Part shown: positions 27,150-36,100 of the stretch, one piece after another
How the letters are laid out: every line of letters begins with the position of its first letter
Numbering within the stretch: position 1 is the stretch's first letter
Assembly: GCA_035559595.1 (NCBI GenBank)
Contig: DATMBF010000005.1
Location: 62,001 to 126,000, forward strand
Reading direction: 5' to 3'
Length of the DNA stretch: 64,000 nucleotides
DNA from: DATMBF01 sp035559595
Lineage (GTDB): Bacteria; Bacteroidota; Ignavibacteria; UBA10030
The notes under the pieces: generated by a model
Seen by the model: the letters and a program-made list of their open reading frames with translations, nothing else
The model's database searches: none
Told to the model about the DNA's origin: nothing
Position numbers and translations under genes: made by a program

Positions 27150-27853
27150 TGACTCTGGTCAAATACGGCTCTCTTCTTCTCATTACGTTTGTCATTCTCG
27201 TCGGGTTCCTTATTCCGTTGACACCGACCCCCCAAAGCTGGATGGAGTTTCCTGTCATTCCGGGCCTCGAAGAGAAAGCCCGCAACATTTTTTTCCACGT
27301 CCCCACGGCGTGGGTAACCGTCCTGGCTTTCCTGATTTCTATGTTCTACGGTATTCGCTTCCTGCGGAAGAAAGATCTGGATGATGATCTGAAGTCGGTT
27401 TCAGCGGCCGGACTTGGACTTCTCTTTTGCATTCTTGCGACCGTTACTGGTGCTGTTTGGGCGAAGTTCAACTGGGGTTCGTATTGGAACTGGGACCCTC
27501 GGCAGACCTCAATCTTCATTCTGCTGTTGATTTATGGTGCATATTTCGCACTTCGTTCCGCTATCGATTCAGAAGAAAAACGGGCATCTCTATCGGCGGT
27601 GTACTCCATTATTGCAGGACTGACGGTTCCGTTCTTTATCTTTGTGATGCCACGGATGATGGCCGGATTGCATCCCGGTGCAAAGGATGATCCGGGTGGA
27701 AAGGGCCCGGTGTTTGAATCCGGCATGATGGCTCCGAACATGCGGCTCTTGTTCTACATTTCACTGGCGGGTTTCACACTGCTGTTTGTGTGGCTGCTCA
27801 ACATGCGTATTCGGGCGGCTCGACTCGAACGGCAACTGAAGATTTCACAATGA
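27149..27853 (+). CDS. ccmC: Heme exporter protein CcmC
   Basis: 234 residues, ATG overlapping the ccmB stop by one base. Six transmembrane segments and the tryptophan-rich heme-binding WWD motif NWGSYWNWDPRQTS, flanked by two periplasm-facing His (FFHVPTAW and GLHPGAKDD). CcmC loads heme onto CcmE. Size fits CcmC rather than the larger CcsA/CcmF. Confidence 0.94.
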   Translation: MTLVKYGSLLLITFVILVGFLIPLTPTPQSWMEFPVIPGLEEKARNIFFHVPTAWVTVLAFLISMFYGIRFLRKKDLDDDLKSVSAAGLGLLFCILATVTGAVWAKFNWGSYWNWDPRQTSIFILLLIYGAYFALRSAIDSEEKRASLSAVYSIIAGLTVPFFIFVMPRMMAGLHPGAKDDPGGKGPVFESGMMAPNMRLLFYISLAGFTLLFVWLLNMRIRAARLERQLKISQ

Positions 27854-27860
27854 GGATTCT

Positions 27861-27998
27861 ATGACAGAATTTCTGGCTGAACATCAATTATACGTCGTCT
27901 TGTCGATTGTTCTGTTGGTATGGGTGGGAATTGCATTCTATCTCTTTCGGTTGGACAAAAAGATTACGAAGCTTGAACAGGCAATGAGAAAGGAGTGA
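27861..27998 (+). CDS. ccmD: Small CcmD-like membrane protein
   Basis: 45 residues from ATG 27861: a short N-terminus (MTEFLAEHQLYVV), one transmembrane helix (VLSIVLLVWVGIAFYLF) and a basic/charged C-terminal helix (RLDKKITKLEQAMRKE). This is the size and topology of CcmD, which stabilises the CcmABC-CcmE complex. It lies 7 bases after ccmC and 2 bases before ccmE. Sequence similarity for such small proteins is weak; context carries the assignment. Confidence 0.82.
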   Translation: MTEFLAEHQLYVVLSIVLLVWVGIAFYLFRLDKKITKLEQAMRKE

Positions 27999-28000
27999 TT

Positions 28001-28390
28001 ATGAACACGAAGGTGATCGTTGCAGGTGTGGTTCTCGTCGGAGGACTGATTCTCGGCGCAATCAACTTTTTTGAGTCGAATGTGGAGTATATGGACTTTT
28101 CCGCTGCCGAGCGCTTGGGGAAGAAGGCGCAGGTGAAAGGGGAATGGGTTCGCGATCGTGAGTCTTCATTTGATATCGAGAAGGCACAGTTCACCTTCTA
28201 CATGAAGGATGACGCCGGAAAGATTGTCCGAGTCGTGCTCGAAGGAGCCAAGCCAAACAACTTCGAGATTGCCACGAGTGTAGTCGTGAAGGGGAAGTTC
28301 ATGGGAGATCACTTTCATGCGACTGAAGTTCTTACGAAGTGTCCGTCGAAGTACGAAGGCGATGCTGAAGCGGTCAAACAATCGCTGTAA
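28001..28390 (+). CDS. ccmE: Heme chaperone CcmE, CxxxY variant
   Basis: 129 residues from ATG 28001, one N-terminal transmembrane helix (VIVAGVVLVGGLILGAI) then an OB-fold periplasmic domain (KAQVKGEWVRDRESSF, VVVKGKFMGDHFHATEVL). The heme-binding site reads CPSKY: Cys114-x3-Tyr118 in place of the His-x3-Tyr of typical CcmE. The Cys variant is known from a natural Ccm system that also lacks CcmG and CcmH, matching the gene set here. It accepts heme from CcmC and delivers it to CcmF. Confidence 0.94.
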   Translation: MNTKVIVAGVVLVGGLILGAINFFESNVEYMDFSAAERLGKKAQVKGEWVRDRESSFDIEKAQFTFYMKDDAGKIVRVVLEGAKPNNFEIATSVVVKGKFMGDHFHATEVLTKCPSKYEGDAEAVKQSL

Positions 28391-28404
28391 AAGAAGGAGT
28401 CTTT

Positions 28405-30774
28405 ATGCTGGCTGGTGCCATCGGAAGCATTCTCATCAAAGCTGCTTTTCTGGCCGGACTTTCCTCGGTATTCCTGTATTTTCGAATTCATCAGACATCA
28501 TCCAATCGTTTTCTTCCACTCGCGCGGATTAGCTTCCATCTCACCGTCATGTCGCTGATGACAGCGTCGGCGGTGTTGTTGTATCTTATTCTCACTCATC
28601 AGTTTCAATACACCTACGTCTGGAACTACAGTTCCACCGACCTGCCGCTTCCTCTGCTGATTTCCACGTTTTATGCGGGGCAAGAGGGAAGCTTCATGCT
28701 CTGGGCTCTCTTTACCGCTCTCATTGGTGTTTTCCTCATGCAGTACTCGGGGAAAAAAGAATACGAACCGGAAGTTATGTCGGTCTACTCGCTGATTCTC
28801 TCGTTCCTCATGCTGATGTTGATCGTGAAGAATCCCTTCACGCTTATCTGGGAAAGCTTTCCGAATGACCTTGTGCAGTCGGGAGCAGTTCCGCCCGGAA
28901 TTACCAATTATGTCGTTCTCGACGCGGCAAGGAATATCTACGCGAGGTATCCGCTCGAAGGAAAGGGTTTGAACCCTCTTCTGCAGAACTACTGGATGGT
29001 AATCCATCCACAGATCCTCTTTCTTGGCTTTTCCGCAATGGCTGTTCCGTATGCTCATGCCGTCGCTGGCTTGTTGAAGCGCGACTACAGCTCGTGGATT
29101 CGTGTTGCCACGCCATGGTCGGTATTCGGTGCAATGACACTTGGGACCGGCATTATTCTTGGAGGATACTGGGCGTATGAGACGCTCGGATGGGGAGGAT
29201 TTTGGGGATGGGATCCGGTGGAAAATTCGTCACTTGTCCCCTGGCTTCTTTGCGTTGCCTCGATTCACACAACGCTTGTCCAGCGCAAGAGCGGCGCCTT
29301 TGTCAAAACGAATTTCTTCCTGAGCACCCTCACCTTTATTGGCGTTCTTTATAGCACTTTCCTCACTCGAAGTGGAGTGCTTGGTGAGACATCTGTACAT
29401 TCCTTTGTCGATCCGGGGATGTGGGTTTATTGGCTTCTCCTGGCTTGCATTGCCCTCTTTGCCACGATTGGGCTTGGCTTGCTGTTTACGAGGATGCGCG
29501 AAATGCCGAAGATACCGGTCGAGCATTCCATTATGTCTCGTGAGTTTGCGCTCTATCTTGGTGCTGCAGCCCTCACGTTTGTCGCGATTTTTGTCGCTAT
29601 CGGAACGTCTTCACCGATTATCACCTCAATTCTTAAAGGGAAAGCATCGGCCGTAGAGATCAGTTACTACATAAAGACGAACCTTCCCTTGGGAATTGCC
29701 ATCACGTTTCTCTCGGGCCTGGGTCAACTTCTCTGGTGGAGACATTCCCAAACAGACACGCTTTTGCGAACGCTGGTATTGCCGGTGCTGCTGGGGATGG
29801 CCGCAACGGGCGCCGTTCTTCTCATGGGTTGGGAAGAGTTTGAGATTCTCCTTTTCACGTTTTGTGCGGCATTTTCATTGTTTGCCAATGTACAAGTCGG
29901 CTACGGCATTTACCGCGGAAACCCCAAGTTTGTCGGCGGGTCCGTTGCACACATCGGCATTGCGATTATGTGTCTCGGATTTGTAACATCGGAGAGGTAT
30001 GACGATAAAGCAACTGCAGCACTCGAGCAGGGAAAGCCGTCCGAGGTTCTCGGCTATACGATGACGTACGTTGGATATCGGCCGATCGAGCGGGATAAGT
30101 ACGCCTTCAACATTGAGGTTGAGACAAAGGGAAGAAAACACGTCATGGCGCCAACGATGTATTATAGTGAGTTTACGAAGGGACTGATGCGGAATCCTGA
30201 CCTGATTAATTTTATCAGTAAGGATTTGTATGTCGCTCCGCTCTCGGTGGAAGAAGGATCGGCGGGAAATGAACAACAACTGACCTTGCAAAAAGGGGCC
30301 GAGCAGGAAGTTGGAAACGTAAAGGTCGCTTTTGACGATTTCGATTTCAGTAGCATCCAGCGCGGTGCAATGCTGGAAGGCGGTGAGTTTACCATAGGGG
30401 TGATACTGACGGTGAAGGAGGGGAAGAAGAAGACCCGCGTTGTGCTGACCATGAAGAATTCTCCCACAGGTCCGCAATACATTCCTGCGACGTATACAGC
30501 AAACGACAAGCGGGAATATACGTTCAATCTTCTGCGGATGATGCCTGATCGTGACGACAAAGCGAAATCCACGGTGGAGATTGCCGTTCAGCTCCCGCCT
30601 GATAATTCGAAGCCTGCAAAGGGAGAAACATTAGTGATCGAAGCAAGCGTGAAACCGATGATTAATCTGGTGTGGATGGGGACAGTAACGTTGATTGTCG
30701 GTTTTGTGCTGACAATTATTCGCCGGGCTGAAGAAGCTCGATTGAAAGAACGGTGGATCAGAAACGAACGATAG
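28405..30774 (+). CDS. ccmF: Cytochrome c heme lyase subunit CcmF
   Basis: 789 residues, ATG after AAGAAGGAG. Many transmembrane helices with the WWD domain WGGFWGWDPVENSSLVPW and a ~180-residue periplasmic domain before the last helix (LVWMGTVTLIVGFVLTII). The Ccm holocytochrome synthase attaches heme to CXXCH. No CcmG (DsbE), CcmH or CcmI gene follows; a bidirectional terminator closes the cluster. The expected clients are the multiheme cytochromes encoded 19-23 kb downstream. Confidence 0.95.
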   Translation: MLAGAIGSILIKAAFLAGLSSVFLYFRIHQTSSNRFLPLARISFHLTVMSLMTASAVLLYLILTHQFQYTYVWNYSSTDLPLPLLISTFYAGQEGSFMLWALFTALIGVFLMQYSGKKEYEPEVMSVYSLILSFLMLMLIVKNPFTLIWESFPNDLVQSGAVPPGITNYVVLDAARNIYARYPLEGKGLNPLLQNYWMVIHPQILFLGFSAMAVPYAHAVAGLLKRDYSSWIRVATPWSVFGAMTLGTGIILGGYWAYETLGWGGFWGWDPVENSSLVPWLLCVASIHTTLVQRKSGAFVKTNFFLSTLTFIGVLYSTFLTRSGVLGETSVHSFVDPGMWVYWLLLACIALFATIGLGLLFTRMREMPKIPVEHSIMSREFALYLGAAALTFVAIFVAIGTSSPIITSILKGKASAVEISYYIKTNLPLGIAITFLSGLGQLLWWRHSQTDTLLRTLVLPVLLGMAATGAVLLMGWEEFEILLFTFCAAFSLFANVQVGYGIYRGNPKFVGGSVAHIGIAIMCLGFVTSERYDDKATAALEQGKPSEVLGYTMTYVGYRPIERDKYAFNIEVETKGRKHVMAPTMYYSEFTKGLMRNPDLINFISKDLYVAPLSVEEGSAGNEQQLTLQKGAEQEVGNVKVAFDDFDFSSIQRGAMLEGGEFTIGVILTVKEGKKKTRVVLTMKNSPTGPQYIPATYTANDKREYTFNLLRMMPDRDDKAKSTVEIAVQLPPDNSKPAKGETLVIEASVKPMINLVWMGTVTLIVGFVLTIIRRAEEARLKERWIRNER

Positions 30775-30812
30775 TGCAGCTCTCGTTTCCTTCAATACAT
30801 TGCTAAAAAAGA

Positions 30813-30837
30813 AAACCCCGACTTATGGTCGGGGTTT
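30813..30837. terminator. Bidirectional terminator between ccmF and the metal lipoprotein gene
   Basis: AAACCCCGAC (30813-30822) and GTCGGGGTTT (30828-30837) form a perfect 10-bp stem around a TTATG loop, flanked by A-rich sequence upstream, so it can terminate both converging transcripts (ccmF on plus, the Cu cluster on minus). Confidence 0.85.
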
Positions 30838-30871
30838 GTCATTCTCAGCTCCATGGCGTGTGGGGATCTGT

Positions 30872-31216
30872 CTAGTGTTCGGTTGACACCTTGCAGCATT
30901 CCTCCAAGTCCTCGAATGCTTTCGGATCCGCCTTCTTGTCGTTGGCGTTATAACCGGCTTTGGTAATTGCCGTTTCTATCGTTTCCAGATTCACGCTCGT
31001 CGGGAGAAATTCCACTGTTGCGATCTTCTTTTCGATATCCACCTCCGCTTTCTTTACTCCCTCAACTGACGCCAGTGCCGTTTCGATCTTCTTGGCGCAC
31101 ATTCCGCATTGAACGGTCTCGACCTTTATCGATACGGTTTGAGGCGTAGCTGGACCTTGTTTTGGACCACAGCTGGTTAGTAGAACTGTCATCGCAAGAA
31201 CCGCCAGTGTCTTCAT
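30872..31216 (-). CDS. Heavy-metal-associated (HMA) domain lipoprotein
   Basis: 114 residues from the ATG at 31216, preceded by AAGGAGC; longer frames upstream lack a signal. Signal/lipobox LLTSC places the lipidated Cys at 16. The HMA fold (VSIKVETVQCGMCAKKIETAL, VEGVKKAEVDIEKKIATVEF) has CxxC at Cys37/Cys40, the Cu(I)-binding pair of CopZ/MerP. A Cys-Cys pair and C-terminal His may add ligands. As an exported lipoprotein it would handle copper at the envelope. Last gene of the minus-strand resistance operon. Confidence 0.88.
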   Translation of the reverse strand: MKTLAVLAMTVLLTSCGPKQGPATPQTVSIKVETVQCGMCAKKIETALASVEGVKKAEVDIEKKIATVEFLPTSVNLETIETAITKAGYNANDKKADPKAFEDLEECCKVSTEH

Positions 31217-31293
31217 TGGTTGCTCCTTGTGCTTGGATTCGTGTTGTTGTTTTTTCATTGAGATCATTGGAGTTTCTGTAGAACTCCTCACGC

Positions 31294-31794
31294 CTAGTGT
31301 CGATGAGTCCCGATTGTTGTTTTAACATTTTTTGGATCGATGCTTTTCTCCCGTCCTTCACCCCGCTGCCATCCTGCATAGCATTGATTGCAGACCGGTT
31401 TTCCCGCCTTGACGTTTCTGAGGCACGGGCAATTCTGATGGTCTAAGGCACATTCATCACATGCCGGCTCGATGCAGCATCGGTACGCGCCCTCGCGAGT
31501 GAGGTCTCCTTTCGCCTGCTGAATGAGCTTTTTGGCCGCAGCGATCTTCTGTTGAGAAGTCAGCTTCGTGGTGTCGGGTGGTTCCGCTTCGCCCTTGAGT
31601 ACCAATGCCATTCCGCATGTGGGGCAAGATCCGGGTGAGTCTGAAACAATTTCTGGATGCATGGGACATGTATACTGCGCTGGCGCCTGAGTAATTTTGG
31701 AAATAGACTGTTGCCGTGGCTCTTCTTTCTCAGAACATCCAGAAACAGTCGCCAAGAGAATAATTCCGACAACAAGGGGCAAAGTGGTACGCAT
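31294..31794 (-). CDS. Cys-rich lipoprotein with heavy-metal-binding CPMHP domain
   Basis: 166 residues from ATG 31794 (TTG one codon earlier), with AAGGAG six bases upstream. Lipobox TVSGC, Cys20. Residues 41-65 form the heavy-metal-binding domain YTCPMHPEIV... SCPTCGMALV. The C-terminal part has eight cysteines in CC-x4-C-x2-C, C-x-C and C-x2-C groups (106-138), followed by a Gly/Lys-rich tail ending in HRH. The same N-terminal domain occurs on the CusB-like adaptor of this operon, suggesting shared metal hand-off. Exact role is inference. Confidence 0.85.
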   Translation of the reverse strand: MRTTLPLVVGIILLATVSGCSEKEEPRQQSISKITQAPAQYTCPMHPEIVSDSPGSCPTCGMALVLKGEAEPPDTTKLTSQQKIAAAKKLIQQAKGDLTREGAYRCCIEPACDECALDHQNCPCLRNVKAGKPVCNQCYAGWQRGEGREKSIDPKNVKTTIGTHRH

Positions 31795-31860
31795 CAAGAA
31801 CTCCTTTCTCGCTTGATGAAATGATAATGATAAGATCCTTGTAGTTCAATAAACCGTAGT

Positions 31861-32430
31861 TCAATAAACCCAAACCAAAACCATCATCGTTGCCATAACA
31901 GCCGTCCCGATGATGCCATAGGTAAGCATTTGACCCCCCATGGATTGACGCTGTGCTGAAACGTGTCTTGTGAATTCAAGGATCATTTCCTGATCCAAAG
32001 GGGTGGAGTCGATTCGCGTGATGCGGAGTCTCACGATGTAAGGGCCTTCGGAGTTTGGTCGGATCTCGGCGATGTAGTCTCCATTCCGCCTTTCAAGCAT
32101 GGCCCATTCCGGCGCTGGGGAGATTTCGTGTTGCCTCTCATGCTGATGTTCACCGGAGCCGGCCGTTGGCCGTTGCCGTGATGACTTGTCGAAGAAAATT
32201 TCCGCATCAACCGCTCCACCGGTTTCTCTGCGCATCACTTTCACAACACAATCTGACGTGCGGTGTGTGGTCAGTTCTGGCACAGTGACCCGAATGGCAT
32301 ATTGGCCGACAACAGTCAGATGTTCTTCGGCAGTTCTTTGGGATTCATGACTGTCATGTGACATCATCAAATGCATGCAAGACGACAACGGAAGGAGAAG
32401 CACGCTTACGATAAGGAGTTTAGATATCAT
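31861..32430 (-). CDS. Lipoprotein with C-terminal membrane helix, Cu operon
   Basis: 189 residues. N-terminal lipoprotein signal (LLPLSSC, Cys18) followed by a His/Met-rich start (MHLMMSHDSHESQ), an Ig-like beta domain (LTVVGQYAIRVTVPELTTH, DYIAEIRPNSEGPYIVRLRI) resembling YtkA/FixH-type metal-transport accessory domains, and a C-terminal hydrophobic helix (YGIIGTAVMATMMVLVWVY). A His-rich loop (GEHQHERQHE) may bind metal. Overlaps the methyltransferase gene by 11 bases. Family assignment is tentative; context suggests periplasmic copper handling. Confidence 0.7.
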   Translation of the reverse strand: MISKLLIVSVLLLPLSSCMHLMMSHDSHESQRTAEEHLTVVGQYAIRVTVPELTTHRTSDCVVKVMRRETGGAVDAEIFFDKSSRQRPTAGSGEHQHERQHEISPAPEWAMLERRNGDYIAEIRPNSEGPYIVRLRITRIDSTPLDQEMILEFTRHVSAQRQSMGGQMLTYGIIGTAVMATMMVLVWVY

Positions 32431-33097
32431 GGTCTGTTCCTTTCAGTGTGGTGGGGGAACGCTTTGTTGCCTTCCAGAACGCAAGCGTCCCAAATATGGT
32501 TGAGAACCACAAGGTTTCTCTGACCTCGGTGAAACCAGCCTCTTTTAGCATTTCGGGGATGCGTCCCTCGATGTTATCCGAGACCTCCTCCAGGTGTCGC
32601 ACCACGAGAGATATTAAACGTGCCCCTCGTGTCTGGGGCGTGCCGAAATCGGCAATGTGAACCGTACCGCCGATCGGCAAAAGGCGATGCATTTCTTTCA
32701 ATGTTGCAACCTTGTGAGTCGTGGGAAGATGGTGAATCATGAGCGACGAGACGATTTGGTGAAACGATTCGTCCGAATAGGGTAGTGAGAACGACATACC
32801 AAGATCAAAAGTGACGGCATGGTTCCCTTTCAACGCTTTTTGTCGGGCAAGACGGAGAATTTCTTCATCCCCGTCAACACCCACAATCTCTGCCGTTGGG
32901 CAGAACATCTTGAGCATGATGGCTAACGTCCCGGTCCCGCAACCGACATCCAGAATCCTCTGTCGAGGCTGCGGGTTGACCTGCTGGACAAGAGCTGACT
33001 TGAACTCAGCCTCTCGCATCGTCCACCGGATGAGTGGATCGTAAAGAGAGGTCAACCAGCGAACACTCAAGGCAGGTATGTAGGGCTGTTGTTCCAA
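32420..33097 (-). CDS. Class I SAM-dependent methyltransferase
   Basis: 225 residues from a TTG at 33097, four bases after the CusA-like stop; the next in-frame Met (codon 27) would remove conserved sequence. SAM motifs: ILDVGCGTGTLA (motif I), VGVDGDEEIL (acidic end of strand 2), and SSLMIHHLP/IADFGTP in the later motifs, as in UbiE/ArsM-type small-molecule methyltransferases. It has no metal-binding cysteines to indicate arsenic methylation. Its place inside a metal-efflux operon is unusual; the substrate is unknown. Confidence 0.88.
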   Translation of the reverse strand: MEQQPYIPALSVRWLTSLYDPLIRWTMREAEFKSALVQQVNPQPRQRILDVGCGTGTLAIMLKMFCPTAEIVGVDGDEEILRLARQKALKGNHAVTFDLGMSFSLPYSDESFHQIVSSLMIHHLPTTHKVATLKEMHRLLPIGGTVHIADFGTPQTRGARLISLVVRHLEEVSDNIEGRIPEMLKEAGFTEVRETLWFSTIFGTLAFWKATKRSPTTLKGTDHDI

Positions 33098-33101
33098 GGG
33101 T

Positions 33102-36100
33102 TCACTTCATCCATGTTGCCATCTTCGAAATGCTCAATTGCCCTTTTTTCAACGCGTATTCTTTCATGTAACTGAACAAGATTGGGGTAACTACCAGAAC
33201 GTGGATTGTTGAAGTAACTAACCCACCAATCATCGGGGATGCGAGGGGCTTCATCACATCGGCGCCGACGCCTGTGCTCCACATGATCGGGATAAGGCCG
33301 ATCATGCTTGTCGTTACAGTCATCACCTTTGGTCGAAGGCGAAGGACCGATCCCTCCACCGTCGCTTCGAAAATATCCTGCATTGTGATCGGGCCTCGTT
33401 TGCCAAGCTGATGCTCGTGAATCCGTTTGTCAAGTGCCTCGTGGAGGTAGACGACCATGACGACACCGGTTTCAACAGCGAGACCGTACAGTGCGATGAA
33501 TCCCACCCATACGGCAACAGAAAAGTTGTAGCCGAGAACGTAGATGAGATAGACACCACCAATAAGGGCAAAAGGAACGGAGAGCATCACGACGAATGCT
33601 TCGAGAAAGTCTTTGGTGACGAAATAAAGCATGACATAAATGATGAGAAAGACAATTGGCATGAGAATTTGCAGTCTCTCCCGGGCCCGGATCTGATTCT
33701 CCCATTGTCCGCTCCATTGTAACGTGTAGCCGGGAGGGAGTTTGAGTTCTCTATTCAAAACCTCTTTTGCCTCTTCCACAAAACTCCCCATATCGCGTCC
33801 ACGGACATTGAGAAAAACAATTGAGCGGAGCTGAGCATTCTCGCTGGAGATCATTGGTGGACCCGGCATGATGTCGATCTGGGCAAGCTGTCCAAGAGGA
33901 ACGTATGGGCGATTAGACACCGTGCCCGGCTTCCTCGGCTCGCCCGCCGGAATAACGGAGGGGCCGGATGAATTCATGCCGCCGCCCATCGTCGCCATTG
34001 TCGGGCCTGTTGACGTGGGGGCGGCGGACTTCGAAGCCGCCATAACGCTTCCGCCGCCGATATTGACTGGCACAAGGAGGTTTTCGAGAGCTTCAACGGT
34101 GTTCCTAAAGTCTCTGGCGTACCGAACGCGAATGGGAAATCGCTGTCGACCATCGATGACCGTTCCGATGTTCTCTCCACCAACGGCAATTTCGATAATA
34201 TCCTGAACATCGCCGATGTTGATTCCGTAACGGGCCACAGCTTCACGATTAATCTTGATGTCGAGGAACAAGCCACCCTGTGTTCGTTCCGCGTACAAAT
34301 CGGCGGCACCGGGGACGGTTCGGAGGATTTGTTCGGCCTGAATGGCAAGCTGTTCGAGGGTGTCGAGGTCTTTGCCGAAGATTTTCACGCCTAGGTCGGT
34401 CCGCACACCGGTAGAGAGCATGTTGATGCGGTTGATGATCGGTTGTGTCCAGCCATTGCGCACACCCGGGATTTGTAGCTTGGCATCAAGCTCTGCGATA
34501 ATATCCTCTTTCGTGATTCCGGGTCGCCATTGATCTTTGGGTTTCAGCATGATAATGGTTTCTATCATACTCACAGGGGCCGGGTCAGTAGATGTCTCCG
34601 CTTTGCCGGCCTTGCCTAAGACAAGGTCGACTTCGGGAATGGACTTGATGATGGCGTCCTGCACTTGCATGATTCTGTTAACTTCGGTAATTGATGCAGA
34701 GGGAAGGGTGACCGGCATGAAGAGAAGACTACCCTCATCGAGGGGAGGCATAAACTCTGAGCCGATCGACATGATCATCGGAACAGTGATAAGAAGAGCT
34801 AGGATGTTCAGTGCAATCGTTGTTTTTCGCCATTTCAGCACCCAGTGGATCACTGGCGCGTAAAGACGATTGAGGAAACGGGTGATGGGATTCTGATTCT
34901 CTGTCCGGAATTTTCCCCGCGTCAACATTGTCATGAGCATCGGAACAAGCGTGATGGCGATGATGGCTGAACCTGCAAGGACGAAGGTCTTTGTGAAGGC
35001 AAGGGGACGGAAGAGTTTCCCTTCCTGACCTTCTAAGAGAAAAACCGGCAAGAACGACACCACCATAATCGCAACAGAGTAGAAGATGGCCGGACCAACC
35101 TGTTTTGCCGAAACAATGGAGACTTCGACATAGTCTTGCGTGGAGAGGGAGCCTTTCTCTTGAATTGCACGAGCAACGTTTCGGTAGGCGTTTTCGACCA
35201 GAACAATGGAGGCGTCCACAATAACACCGATAGCGATAGCAATGCCACCGAGTGACATGATGTTCGAAGTTATATTGAAAAGCTTCATGCAGATGAAGGC
35301 TACCAAAACGGCAACGGGGATTTCGATGATCACCCGAAGGACGCTCCGAACGTGAAGGAGAAAGAGAAGAACAATGAGGCTAACGACAATCGCTTCCTCG
35401 ATCAGTGCATTTCTTAATGTATTGACGGCAGCCATGATGAGACTGCTACGATCGTATGCAGTATCGATCCTCACCCCTTCGGGCAATCCGGGCTTAATCT
35501 CTTCAATCCTTTTCTTGACCCGGTCGATCACTTCTTTGGCGTTTTCCTCATACCGCATGACAACAATGCCACCAACGGCTTGCCCCTGCCCGTTCTTTTC
35601 GAGTGAACCGCGACGAATATCGCCACCAAGCTGAACGGTGCCGAGATTCCGGATGTAAATGGGGGTTCCACCTGCCCCCGTCCCGACGACGATGTTCTCA
35701 ACATCCTTCACTGATTGGATGTAGCCTTGTCCACGCACGAAATACTCGGCATCGGAGATTTCGAGAATCTTGCCACCGACATCATTGTTTGAGCGCATCA
35801 CTGCGTTCTTGATATCGGTGAGGGTCATGCCGTAACTCTTCATCTTGTTGGGATCCACATCGACCTGGTATTGTCGCACGTATCCGCCGATAGATGCAAC
35901 TTCCGCTACGCCCTCCACGCCCTGCAGATTGAGCTTGATGTACCAATCCTGGATTGCTCTGAGTGTTCCGAGGTCGTATTTTCCTTCGACGGTGTACCAA
36001 AACACGTGTCCGACTCCAGTGCCATCCGGACCAAGTTGCATCTTTGCCCCGGCTGGTAATGCGGATTGAACTGTGGAGAGTTTTTCCAAAACCCGGCTGC

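Noticed and set aside
32420..33097. Arsenic methyltransferase ArsM
   Set aside because: The conserved arsenite-binding cysteines are not evident; only a generic UbiE-like SAM fold is supported.
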